Of a stretch of 64,000 nt of DNA, positions 1-7,426 are shown one piece after another; the stretch's first letter is position 1; each line of letters starts with the position of its first letter. This stretch comes from Actinoalloteichus fjordicus (GTDB lineage Bacteria; Actinomycetota; Actinomycetes; Mycobacteriales; Pseudonocardiaceae), in the NCBI RefSeq assembly GCF_001941625.1, contig NZ_CP016076.1:930001-994000 (forward strand), given 5' to 3'. The notes below the pieces were generated by a model. The model was not told the origin of the DNA and searched no databases. It was given only the letters and a program-made list of their open reading frames with translations. A program made the position numbers and the translations under genes.

Positions 1-1037
1 TCCTGCCACCTGCCGACGACGTCGCGCATCTCCTGCTCGTATCGGGCGAAGCCCAGTCGGTGATCGCCGTCCGCAGCGGCCAGCTCGCCTGCCAGGACGT
101 GCGCCCCCATGATCGCCAGCGTCGCCCCGCAGCTGACGGCGCCGCCGGTCGCGTAGCCCGCGTCGCCGACCAGGGTCGTCCGCCCGCGCGACCAGGTGTC
201 CATCCGCACCTGACTGACGGCGCCGAAGCGGAACGCTTCGGCGCCCGCACGATGATCGAGCACCTTGGCTGTCTCCTCGTCCGCATCGGCGAAGGCGGCG
301 TGGATCAGCCGTCGCTGGTCAGCGGGGTCTCGGAGGTCCGACTCCGGCTGCTCGTCTGCCAGGAAGACGGCCACCGTCAGTGCTCGACCGGAATCGTCGC
401 GGGGATATCCGATGACGGAACGGCCGGGCGAGTGCTGCATCGAGAGACGGTCGACCGCGCGCGATTCGTCCAGATGCCTGATGACGCATTGATACGCGCC
501 GAGATGGCGTTCGTGCCGGGCGCTCGCGCCGAAAGCCAGCTCCCGCACCTTGGAGTGCAGTCCGTCGGCGCCGATGACCAGGTGGAACTCGCGTGGGTCG
601 CTGCGGTCGAAGGTGACGTGAACCCCGTCGGAGTGTTCTTCGAGGTGTTGGATCGAGTCGTCGAAGAGGTGCTCGACGTCTGGTGTGGATCGTCGATGCA
701 GGATCTCGACCAGGTCGTCCCGCATGATCTCGATGTGTCGATCGGAGCTGCCACCCGTGATGGCCGTGATATCGACATCGATCGCACGGCCCTTCGGACC
801 GAGGTGGGAGATCGTCTTGATCGCGGTGCGCGCCTGCCACACCGAGCCGAGTACACCGAGGTCGTGGAGGACGTCGACGGCGGGGCCGTAGATGTCTGCC
901 TCGACGCCCGGAACTCCCGGTGCGGGCATCCGGTCGACGACGGTCGGATTGAATCCGTGCCGTCTCAGCATGCAGGCCAGGACCGGCCCTGCGATACCCG
1001 CGCCGGAGATCAGGATGTCGGTATTCGTGGGTGCCAT
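1..1037 (-). CDS. FAD-dependent monooxygenase (partial, C-terminus off the left edge)
   Basis: Flavoprotein hydroxylase of the PHBH/UbiH/MhpA superfamily, which uses FAD and NAD(P)H to hydroxylate small aromatic or polyketide-like substrates. The reverse-strand frame is open from an ATG at 1037 to the window edge, about 345 residues. An N-terminal Rossmann GxGxxG (SGAGIAG, residues 11-17) binds FAD. The family DG motif (IGADGLHSKVR, about 155-165) and GD motif (LVGDAGYATGG, about 289-299) are both present, so the fold looks intact. About 40-50 C-terminal residues are missing because of the window edge. It lies downstream of, and in the same direction as, an ABC exporter operon but is separated by about 290 bp, so it probably has its own promoter. 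The substrate cannot be told from sequence. Confidence 0.88.
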   Translation of the reverse strand, partial: MAPTNTDILISGAGIAGPVLACMLRRHGFNPTVVDRMPAPGVPGVEADIYGPAVDVLHDLGVLGSVWQARTAIKTISHLGPKGRAIDVDITAITGGSSDRHIEIMRDDLVEILHRRSTPDVEHLFDDSIQHLEEHSDGVHVTFDRSDPREFHLVIGADGLHSKVRELAFGASARHERHLGAYQCVIRHLDESRAVDRLSMQHSPGRSVIGYPRDDSGRALTVAVFLADEQPESDLRDPADQRRLIHAAFADADEETAKVLDHRAGAEAFRFGAVSQVRMDTWSRGRTTLVGDAGYATGGAVSCGATLAIMGAHVLAGELAAADGDHRLGFARYEQEMRDVVGRWQ

Positions 1038-1326
1038 GCCTGGTGCTCCCTCAGCGCCGCGCATCTTCGGATCTTTCACCGAGAAGGTGAATTGTGCGTC
1101 GATGCGCGGGAACGACCGCAGCCGGGATCCCCCTGTGAACGCCTCCGTCTCTTGTCTGCCCGGATTCCCGCCTGCCTCGGCGACCGACCCCCGACGACCG
1201 GTCGCCGAACCCCGGCGTGGCTGCCCGATCACGAAGAACCACAGCCGGAGTTGCCCGCAGGTCCCCCGGACGATCTGCGGGCACAGCACACGCCCGTCCC
1301 CGACGGGGCTCGCTCGATTCGGCCTC

Positions 1327-2199
1327 TCAGTAGTCCTTGGAGTTCATTCGCCACACCGTCAGCGAGAGGCCGATCAGGATGTAGCAGCCTGCCCGCCAGA
1401 GACTCGTGGTCAGGTCTGTGAAATCCATCGGATCTTCGATGACCGTGAGCTGTGCAGGCATCCAGCGATGGGTGAGGACCGCCGGATGCAACCACTCCAA
1501 CGACGGAAACCCGGTGACGAGCTGGAAACCGATGAACCCGCCCATCACGCTGGCCGTCACGACGATCGGTCGTTCGGTCGCCGAGGACACGGCCAGCGCG
1601 ATGGCGCCCACCGCGAAGACCTGGATCGTCGCCCAGCCTGCGATCAGCGCGATCCGCAGCAGCGATTCCCCGAGACCGACCGTGGCGCCGGAATCGGTGA
1701 TCATCGCGTCCCCGCCTAGAAGCAGGATGCCCACGATCAGGCCGACCACGACGACCACAGCCACTGACAGCGCGCTGAAGACGAAGAGGCTGATCGTCTT
1801 GACCAGGACCAGCCTGCCCCGGCTCACCGGTGCCAGCAGCAGCCCCCGCAGGGTGCCCGCAGCGGCCTCGCCCGCGAAGCTGTCCGCCGCGATCACGCTG
1901 ATCAGCAGTGGTAGCAGCAGCGCGAGCGACATGGTCAGCGCCATCACGCTGAGCAGCGCGCCGCTGCCGCTCACCGCCTCCATCAGGAAGTCGCCGCCGG
2001 GCTCGTTGCGCGACAGAACCGTCGCCACGCCCATTAGCACCGGGATCAGTGCGAGCAGGCCGAGTGCGACCAGCGTGCGCGGCCTGCGGAGCATCAGACG
2101 CAGCTCGGCGGCGAGCAGCCTGCCGAAGGGCGCGGCGGCGCGACCTGTCGCGACGGGGAGCGCGCTGGTCAGTGGTCGAATTGTCCCGGTGGCACTCAT
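1327..2199 (-). CDS. ABC transporter permease (ABC-2 type)
   Basis: Membrane subunit of a two-gene ABC exporter, 290 residues. A basic N-terminal stretch is followed by about six hydrophobic segments, beginning with TLVALGLLALIPVLMGVAT near residue 42 and including a long Val/Leu helix near residues 137-160. The motif FAGEAAAGTLRGLLLAPVSR between helices is typical of ABC-2/NatB/CcmB-like exporters. The ATG overlaps the stop of the ATPase gene by 4 bp (ATGA), so the two are translationally coupled. The partner ATPase has a degenerate-substrate drug or lipid exporter architecture. The substrate is unknown; coupling to the LolA-like gene upstream suggests a role in envelope lipid or lipoprotein handling (inference). 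Confidence 0.9.
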   Translation of the reverse strand: MSATGTIRPLTSALPVATGRAAAPFGRLLAAELRLMLRRPRTLVALGLLALIPVLMGVATVLSRNEPGGDFLMEAVSGSGALLSVMALTMSLALLLPLLISVIAADSFAGEAAAGTLRGLLLAPVSRGRLVLVKTISLFVFSALSVAVVVVVGLIVGILLLGGDAMITDSGATVGLGESLLRIALIAGWATIQVFAVGAIALAVSSATERPIVVTASVMGGFIGFQLVTGFPSLEWLHPAVLTHRWMPAQLTVIEDPMDFTDLTTSLWRAGCYILIGLSLTVWRMNSKDY

Positions 2200-3200
2200 C
2201 CGGTCGGCTCCTCGCTGTCCGATTCCGTGACCAGGGCGAAGAAGTCCTCCAGCCCGGTGCGGTGGGGACGCGCCTCGTAGATCGCGATGTCGGCCCGCGC
2301 CAGCGTCGCGATCACGACGGGGGCGGTGACGTCGATGAGTTCGGCGCGCAGCCCGTCGCCCTCGCTGCGGGCGGGGATGCCTGCGGCACGCAGAGTCTCG
2401 ACGCCGTGCTCGGCGTCGGGTGTCGTCACGAGCAGTGTCGCGGTGCTCGCGGCCAGCAGCTCGTCCAGGCCGCCCTGCGCCACCAGAACACCGCGATTGA
2501 GGACGGCGACGTGCGTGCAGGTCGCCTCGATCTCGGCGAGCAGGTGCGAGGAGACGATCACGGTGGTGCCTGCCTGGTGCAGTTCGGCGATCACCTGTCG
2601 GATCTCCCGGGTGCCCGCCGGGTCGAGCCCGTTGGTGGGTTCGTCGAGCACGACCAGGCTGCGCGGCACCAGCAGCGCCGCCGCGAGCCCCAGCCGCTGC
2701 TTCATCCCGAGCGAGTAACCCCGGTAGGCCCGATCGGCCGCATCGGTGAGCCCGACCCGCTCGATGGCCTCCGTGACCGCCTGCCGCGTGTGCCGCGTCT
2801 CGATCAGCGGCTCCGCCGCCGCAGCTCGGCGCAGGTTGTCCCGCCCGGAGAGGTGCGAGTGGAAGCCGGGACCCTCGACCATCGCCCCGACCGTCGGGAG
2901 AACCTGACCAGTCTCCTCGGGCATCGCGTGACCGAACAGTTCGACGGTGCCCTCGGTGGGGCGGATCAGGCCGAGCAGCATCCGGATGGTCGTCGTCTTG
3001 CCCGAGCCGTTCGGACCCAACATGCCCAGCACCGAACCCGCCGGGACGTCCAGGTCGACCCGATCGACCGCCACCGTGCGGCCGTAGGTCTTGCGCAGGC
3101 CTCGGGTGCGGGCCGCCCACCGGGTGCCCTCGGCGTGGTCGGTCGGCGCGGGGGTGGAGCCGGCCGAAGCCGACTCCACCGAGAGGTCCGAGGACGTCAC
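2196..3200 (-). CDS. ABC transporter ATP-binding protein
   Basis: Cytoplasmic ATPase of the exporter, 334 residues. It has Walker A GPNGSGKT (62-69), signature YSLGMKQRL (162-170) and Walker B SLVVLDEP (181-188), followed by a C-terminal extension of about 100 residues of the kind seen in CcmA/NatA/DrrA-type ABC-2 ATPases. The signature is SLGMKQR rather than canonical LSGGQ, which is normal in this subfamily. The start is GTG at 3200 and overlaps the stop of the LolA-like gene (GTGA); the stop overlaps the permease ATG (ATGA). The three genes are therefore one tightly coupled operon transcribed leftward from the regulatory region at 4343-4732. Confidence 0.95.
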   Translation of the reverse strand: MTSSDLSVESASAGSTPAPTDHAEGTRWAARTRGLRKTYGRTVAVDRVDLDVPAGSVLGMLGPNGSGKTTTIRMLLGLIRPTEGTVELFGHAMPEETGQVLPTVGAMVEGPGFHSHLSGRDNLRRAAAAEPLIETRHTRQAVTEAIERVGLTDAADRAYRGYSLGMKQRLGLAAALLVPRSLVVLDEPTNGLDPAGTREIRQVIAELHQAGTTVIVSSHLLAEIEATCTHVAVLNRGVLVAQGGLDELLAASTATLLVTTPDAEHGVETLRAAGIPARSEGDGLRAELIDVTAPVVIATLARADIAIYEARPHRTGLEDFFALVTESDSEEPTG

Positions 3201-4342
3201 CGGGTCTCCTCAAGCGCCTCGGTGAGCACCTGCGCGGGAACGGCACCGGCGGCGATCCGACCGTCGTCGGTGACGATCGCGGTGATCACTGCGGTGCTGA
3301 AGAGCTGACCCTCGCCCCACTCGCCGCTGACCGGCTCGCTGAGGCCCTCGGGCAGCTGCTCGAAGTCGATGTCCTGGCCTGCCGCGCCCTCGGCCTGATC
3401 GAGCTGGAACACCAGGACGGAGTCCCAACCGTCGCCGAAGACCTCCCACTCGGTCGCGGCCCCGGTGTCTGCGGGGTCGGTGGCTGCGGGGTCGGACTCC
3501 TCGACGGCGTCGAGCTCGGCCGGGTCGTCCGAGTGCGGCTCGAGCTCATCGAGGTCCTGCACTGTGGCGCCCTCGGGCGGCTGGAAGGTGAAGTCCTCGG
3601 GGTCCTGCTCGCCGAACTCGACGTCGGTGAAGCCGAGCTCCAGGACCGAGTCGTCCGATCCGTTGCCCAGCACGGTGACCCGCAGCGGCACCCGCGTCTC
3701 CGAGTCGACCGCCACCCGCACCTCGCGCAGCAGCGTGCGCTCCTCGGGGCTCGGGGCCAGCGCCAGCTCATAGGCGTCGCGGCCAGCGACCGAGGCGGTG
3801 CCGTCGACGGTGACGCTGCTGATCTCGCGCAGCTGCTCCACGGCGGAGCGCGCCACGGCCGTCGGGTCCTCCGGCACGACCTGGTGGCCCTCCGGATCGG
3901 GCACGCCCGCCATGCCCTCCGACGACTCGGACGTCATGGAGCTCTTCACGACCGTCTGCTGGTCGGCGTTCCATTCCCAGAGGGTCTCGCCGTCGTGGAC
4001 CGTCGTCGTCGTCCCCCTGCCGGTGCCCATGATCATCCGGAAGCGCTCGCCGCCGTCGCTGGCGATCTGCGCCTGAGTGCCGGAGAGCGACTCGAGCCCG
4101 TCCATGGCCCCGCCTGCCAGCCCACCCACCGAGGGCAGCCCCAGGTTGTTCTCCAGGGCCACCGTGCCGGCGAACGCCGGGGTCTCGGCGGTGAGCATCG
4201 ACTCGACCAATGCCTCGGGCGAGATCTCGGGGAGCGAGGGTGCCTGGTCGGCGCCTGCGGGCATCGCCAGCCAGAACAGACCGGCCGTCCCGGCCAGCAC
4301 GCCGGTCGCGGCCGCTCCTGCAGTCATCTTCCGTTTCTGCAT
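3197..4342 (-). CDS. exported LolA/DUF2092-like lipid-binding-type protein
   Basis: Secreted or cell-wall protein of 381 residues resembling the LolA/LppX/RseB-like fold used by actinobacterial sporulation and envelope proteins. The ATG at 4342 is chosen because a strong ribosome binding site (AGGAGG) lies 6 nt upstream; a longer in-frame extension to 4477 has none. The N-terminus (MQKRKMTAGAAATGVLAG, then a hydrophobic run to AGADQ) is a Sec signal peptide with cleavage near residue 32 and no lipobox Cys. The mature part has a beta-rich outer-membrane-lipoprotein-carrier-like pattern and an acidic Asp/Glu-rich tract near residues 275-310. It is the first gene of an operon with an ABC-2 exporter and lies divergent from a two-component system, which suggests envelope-stress control (inference). 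Confidence 0.75.
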   Translation of the reverse strand: MQKRKMTAGAAATGVLAGTAGLFWLAMPAGADQAPSLPEISPEALVESMLTAETPAFAGTVALENNLGLPSVGGLAGGAMDGLESLSGTQAQIASDGGERFRMIMGTGRGTTTTVHDGETLWEWNADQQTVVKSSMTSESSEGMAGVPDPEGHQVVPEDPTAVARSAVEQLREISSVTVDGTASVAGRDAYELALAPSPEERTLLREVRVAVDSETRVPLRVTVLGNGSDDSVLELGFTDVEFGEQDPEDFTFQPPEGATVQDLDELEPHSDDPAELDAVEESDPAATDPADTGAATEWEVFGDGWDSVLVFQLDQAEGAAGQDIDFEQLPEGLSEPVSGEWGEGQLFSTAVITAIVTDDGRIAAGAVPAQVLTEALEETR

Positions 4343-4404
4343 CAGTTCCTCCTGAGCTGTCCTCGACGCTGTCGTCGTGGTGCCATCAGCCTGGACGGCG
4401 CTGC

Positions 4405-4690
4405 CTGAGAAGGCGCTGAGACGAGCAGTCCACCGGCGGCCGTCGAGATGCGACGGCGACCAGAACGACGGTATCACCGCAGGTCAGTGCAGGTCTTATG
4501 TGATGAGTGTCGTGCTGAGAGTCCGCTGAGGGAACTGGATCACCTCGCCGCCTCGTGACGTCGATCGATGCCGTCGTCTCCAGGTATCGGAGCCGGCCGT
4601 TCTCAGCAGTCGAGTCCGCCCGGCACAGCGGCACCGCCGCCGGGACCGGGCCTCGGCGGACCGGAGATCCTTCGCTGAGGATGAGCTGAG
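4405..4690. promoter_or_regulatory. three 11-bp-phased CTGAG pairs (predicted response-regulator boxes)
   Basis: The divergent intergenic region between the LolA-like operon (start 4342) and the response regulator (start 4733) holds three pairs of CTGAG. They lie at 4405-4409/4416-4420, 4515-4519/4526-4530 and 4675-4679/4686-4690, and each pair is offset by exactly 11 bp. Helically phased direct repeats are the usual binding architecture of OmpR/PhoB-type regulators, and the adjacent gene encodes one. The same hexamer in reverse complement (TCTCAG) occurs four times with the same 11-bp period upstream of sigE at 57286-57324. A GGAAC at 4531-4535 follows the middle pair directly. The repeats are seen; binding is inferred. 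Confidence 0.6.
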
Positions 4691-4732
4691 AGGAGCACGG
4701 CCGCGCCTGCCCGAGGGTGCATTCTGAGAGAC

Positions 4733-5467
4733 GTGCAACCACGTGTGCTCGTAGCCGATGACGAACCCGGTGTTCGCCGGGCACTGGAGCGAGGCCTCGG
4801 CGCGGAGGGGATGGACATCGTCACCGCAGGCACCGGCCCGCAGGCGCTCCGGCTGGCCCAGACGGGTTCGTTCGACGCGGTGCTGCTGGACATCATGCTG
4901 CCGGGCCTCTCCGGCTATCGGGTGCTCGAGCGGCTCCGCGCCGCCGGGATCGCGACGCCCGTCATCCTCGTCTCGGCCAAGGACGGCGAGGTGGACCAGG
5001 CGGACGGACTCGACCTCGGTGCCGACGGGTACGTGGTGAAGCCCTTCTCCTTCCTGGTCCTGCTCGCCCAGCTCCGCGCGGTGTTACGGCGGGCGGGCAC
5101 GCGGACGGAGGAGACGGTGATCAGCGTCAGTCACCTGCGGCTCGACACCGCGACCCGGCGGGTCAGCTGGCAGGACAGCGAGGTCTCGTTGAGTCCTCGG
5201 GAGTACGAGGTGCTCACGGTGCTGCTGCGACGGGTGGGCTCGGTCGTCACCAAGGACGAGCTGCTTCAGGAGGTGTGGGGCGACTCGGAGGCGGTCACCC
5301 GCAACGTCGTCGAGGTCTACGTCGGCTACCTGCGACGCAAGCTCCAGGCCGTCGGTGCGCAGGAGGTGGTCCGCACCGTGCGCGGGCACGGCTACCTCGC
5401 CGACGAACCAGACTCGTCGCCCGGCGCCGCCCGACCGGAGCGCGGTGGCACCCCGCGCGGCCGATGA
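4733..5467 (+). CDS. OmpR/PhoB-family response regulator
   Basis: DNA-binding response regulator of 244 residues. The receiver domain (about 1-118) has the acidic pair D9/D10, phospho-acceptor D53 in LLDIMLPGLSG, and K103 in VVKPFS. A winged-helix output domain (about 130-228) includes SPREYEVLTVLLRR and the recognition region ending TVRGHGYLA. Translation starts at GTG 4733. The stop overlaps the kinase ATG (ATGA), so the two proteins are made together. The upstream region carries phased CTGAG repeats, so autoregulation and control of the divergent exporter operon are likely (inference). The receiver sequence resembles actinobacterial CutR/TcrA/MprA-type regulators; the exact ortholog cannot be assigned here. 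Confidence 0.95.
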   Translation: MQPRVLVADDEPGVRRALERGLGAEGMDIVTAGTGPQALRLAQTGSFDAVLLDIMLPGLSGYRVLERLRAAGIATPVILVSAKDGEVDQADGLDLGADGYVVKPFSFLVLLAQLRAVLRRAGTRTEETVISVSHLRLDTATRRVSWQDSEVSLSPREYEVLTVLLRRVGSVVTKDELLQEVWGDSEAVTRNVVEVYVGYLRRKLQAVGAQEVVRTVRGHGYLADEPDSSPGAARPERGGTPRGR

Positions 5468-6798
5468 GGGTGTCCCCGCTGCGCGGCTGGTGGCGTCGAC
5501 GCTCCCTGCCCGCCCGAATCACGATGATCACCAGCTCGGTGACCGCGCTGTTCCTGGCGTTGATCGTCGTGGGCAGCACGGCGGTGATCGGCCAGGTGGT
5601 CGTGCGGTCGGTCGATCCCGATCTCCAACAGGCCCTGCTCGCCGCGTCGAGTCGGGTCGGCGAGGGACTTTCCCCCGAACAGCCGAACAGCGTCACGAGC
5701 ATCCGCGTCCTGGACACGGCGGGCACCCCGGTCGACGGACAGCCCGCCCCGCAGCTCTCCGCAGCTGAGCTGGAACGGCTGCGCAGCGGCGAACTCGTCC
5801 TCAACAGCACTTATGACCCCGCCCGACGGTGGACGGGCAACGTGGTGCCCACCCCCGACGGCACGCCGCGCCTGGTGCTGGCGGCCACCGACCTCGTCGG
5901 CTTCGCCGCGATGCTGCGATCCGGGCTGATCCTGGTCTCGGTGAGTGCCGTGCTGGCCGTGGCGGCGGTCGCCGTCGTCACGGTCTTGTCGGTCCGAGGC
6001 TCGCTGCGCTCGGTCCGTCGGATGCGCAACGCCTCCGTCGGCCTGCCGACCGGCGCCCGACTGCCGGTGCCGAACACGCGCGACGAGCTGAGCGCGCTCG
6101 CCGACTCCTTCAACGACCTGCTGGCCCGGCGCGACGAGGCGGTGGGCAGGCTTCGGCGCTTCACCGGGGACGCCGCCCACGAGCTGCGCTCGCCCGTCAC
6201 GTCGATCCGGGCGCAGGCCGAGGTGGCGGTGCTGCATCCCGATCCGCAGCACTCCATGGAGGTGCTCGAAGAGGTCGTCCGAGAGACGGAACGCCTGACC
6301 ATGCTCGTCGAGGACCTGCTCGCCCTGGCGCGCTCCGACGCGGGCGACGTCCGAGAGACCCGTGCCGTCGCGCTGCCGCAGATCGCCCGCCGGGTCACCG
6401 ACCGCCATCGTGGCGGCCGGGTCCGGGTGGTGCTGTATGCCCCGGTTGCGGTGTCGGTGCTCGCCGATCCGGTCGAGGTCGATCGAGTGCTGGAGAACCT
6501 GGTGGCCAACGCGGTGCGCCATGCCAGGCTGCTGGTCCGGGTGACCGTCCTGCCCTTCGGGCGCTTCGGCAGGCTGCTGGTGGACGACGACGGGCCGGGC
6601 ATCGAGGCCGAGCACCGCAGCCAGGTGTTCGATCGCTTCTACCGCCTGGAGGGCGACCGGGCGCGGGAGACCGGCGGGACGGGCCTCGGCCTGGCGCTGG
6701 TGTCCGAGGCCGTGAGCAGACGCGGCGGATCGGCCTCGGTGCACACCGCGCCAGAGGGCGGCGCCCGCTTCCAGGTGACCTGGCCCACGGCCATCTGA
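5464..6798 (+). CDS. sensor histidine kinase
   Basis: Membrane sensor kinase of 444 residues, partner of the preceding regulator (4-bp overlap). It has a basic N-terminus, TM1 (about 18-45), an extracytoplasmic sensor of about 100 residues, TM2 (about 153-178), a HAMP linker (about 180-230) and a HisKA domain with phospho-acceptor H239 in AAHELRSPVTS. The HATPase_c domain has N box NLVANAVRHA, G1 DDDGPGI and G2 GTGLGLALV. All ATPase boxes look intact. The stimulus is unknown; the context of an exported LolA-like protein and an ABC exporter suggests envelope stress. The ATG overlapping the regulator stop is preferred over a longer in-frame extension that would overlap the regulator by about 190 bp. 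Confidence 0.95.
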   Translation: MRVSPLRGWWRRRSLPARITMITSSVTALFLALIVVGSTAVIGQVVVRSVDPDLQQALLAASSRVGEGLSPEQPNSVTSIRVLDTAGTPVDGQPAPQLSAAELERLRSGELVLNSTYDPARRWTGNVVPTPDGTPRLVLAATDLVGFAAMLRSGLILVSVSAVLAVAAVAVVTVLSVRGSLRSVRRMRNASVGLPTGARLPVPNTRDELSALADSFNDLLARRDEAVGRLRRFTGDAAHELRSPVTSIRAQAEVAVLHPDPQHSMEVLEEVVRETERLTMLVEDLLALARSDAGDVRETRAVALPQIARRVTDRHRGGRVRVVLYAPVAVSVLADPVEVDRVLENLVANAVRHARLLVRVTVLPFGRFGRLLVDDDGPGIEAEHRSQVFDRFYRLEGDRARETGGTGLGLALVSEAVSRRGGSASVHTAPEGGARFQVTWPTAI

Positions 6799-6937
6799 TG
6801 AGCCGGGCGCCCGTATCGAGCGGGCAGGGGGAGCGCCGTCGCGGTCGCCGGGACGGCGCGAGACTCTGCGATCAAGTGACGTGGATCACGTGGTAGAGAA
6901 TGACTTCCGCGTCTGACGAACCTGCACGTCAGCAAGT
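6799..6937 (+). other. putative CRISPR leader / intergenic
   Basis: Stretch between the histidine kinase stop and the first CRISPR repeat. From repeat orientation it is the expected leader side. It contains a locally AT-richer part (GATCACGTGGTAGAGAATGAC, near 6884-6904) but no clear promoter could be assigned. No protein gene is seen. Confidence 0.35.
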
Positions 6938-7207
6938 ATCGGCCCCGCACACGCGGGGATGGACCGCCCGGCAGCCCGGCCCGGCCGAACAGCTCGCCAT
7001 CGGCCCCGCACACGCGGGGATGGACCCCGGCCCATCTCGACACCGACGCCGCGAACGGCATCGGCCCCGCACACGCGGGGATGGACCGGCCACGCCTGCC
7101 GCGCCCGCCACTTCCGAGGAATCGGCCCCGCACGCGGGGATGGACCGCTCACGCGGCAGCGCGAGACGCTGGCGCGGCGATCGGCCCCGCACACGCGGGG
7201 ATGGACC
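6938..7207 (+). CRISPR. orphan type I-E-like CRISPR array, 5 repeats, 4 spacers
   Basis: Five copies of a 28-bp repeat (starts ATCGGCCCCGCACACG and ends CGGGGATGGACC) begin at 6938, 6999, 7060, 7121 and 7180. Spacing is 61 bp, giving 33-bp spacers that are all different. The palindromic CCCCGC...GCGGGG core and the GATGGACC end match the type I-E repeats common in actinomycetes, read on the plus strand as in E. coli. Repeat 4 (7121-7146) is 26 bp because it has lost one CA dinucleotide, so the fifth repeat starts 59 bp later. No cas gene is present within the window. By orientation the leader should lie in 6799-6937. Confidence 0.93.
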
Positions 7208-7426
7208 CGACGCGGCCTACGTCCCGCGCTACGTTGGCCCGTCGGCCCAGCAGCACCAACACGCACGGCTGAGCCCCACGGCACGGGCCTGTGCCCGCCT
7301 GGGAGCCATCCCGGCCGCACTCGGGTCCTCGCCGTGCGCCACGGCACGGTGGCGGCCAGGGGGCGGGCAGGCGTACCGGGCCGGGCGCCCCCATCCGAGG
7401 CGCGGCGGTGGTGTAAGGATCGCGGG

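Noticed and set aside
60-1421. 453-codon plus-strand frame at the left edge
   Set aside because: Antisense to the FAD monooxygenase, whose GxGxxG, DG and GD motifs are intact.
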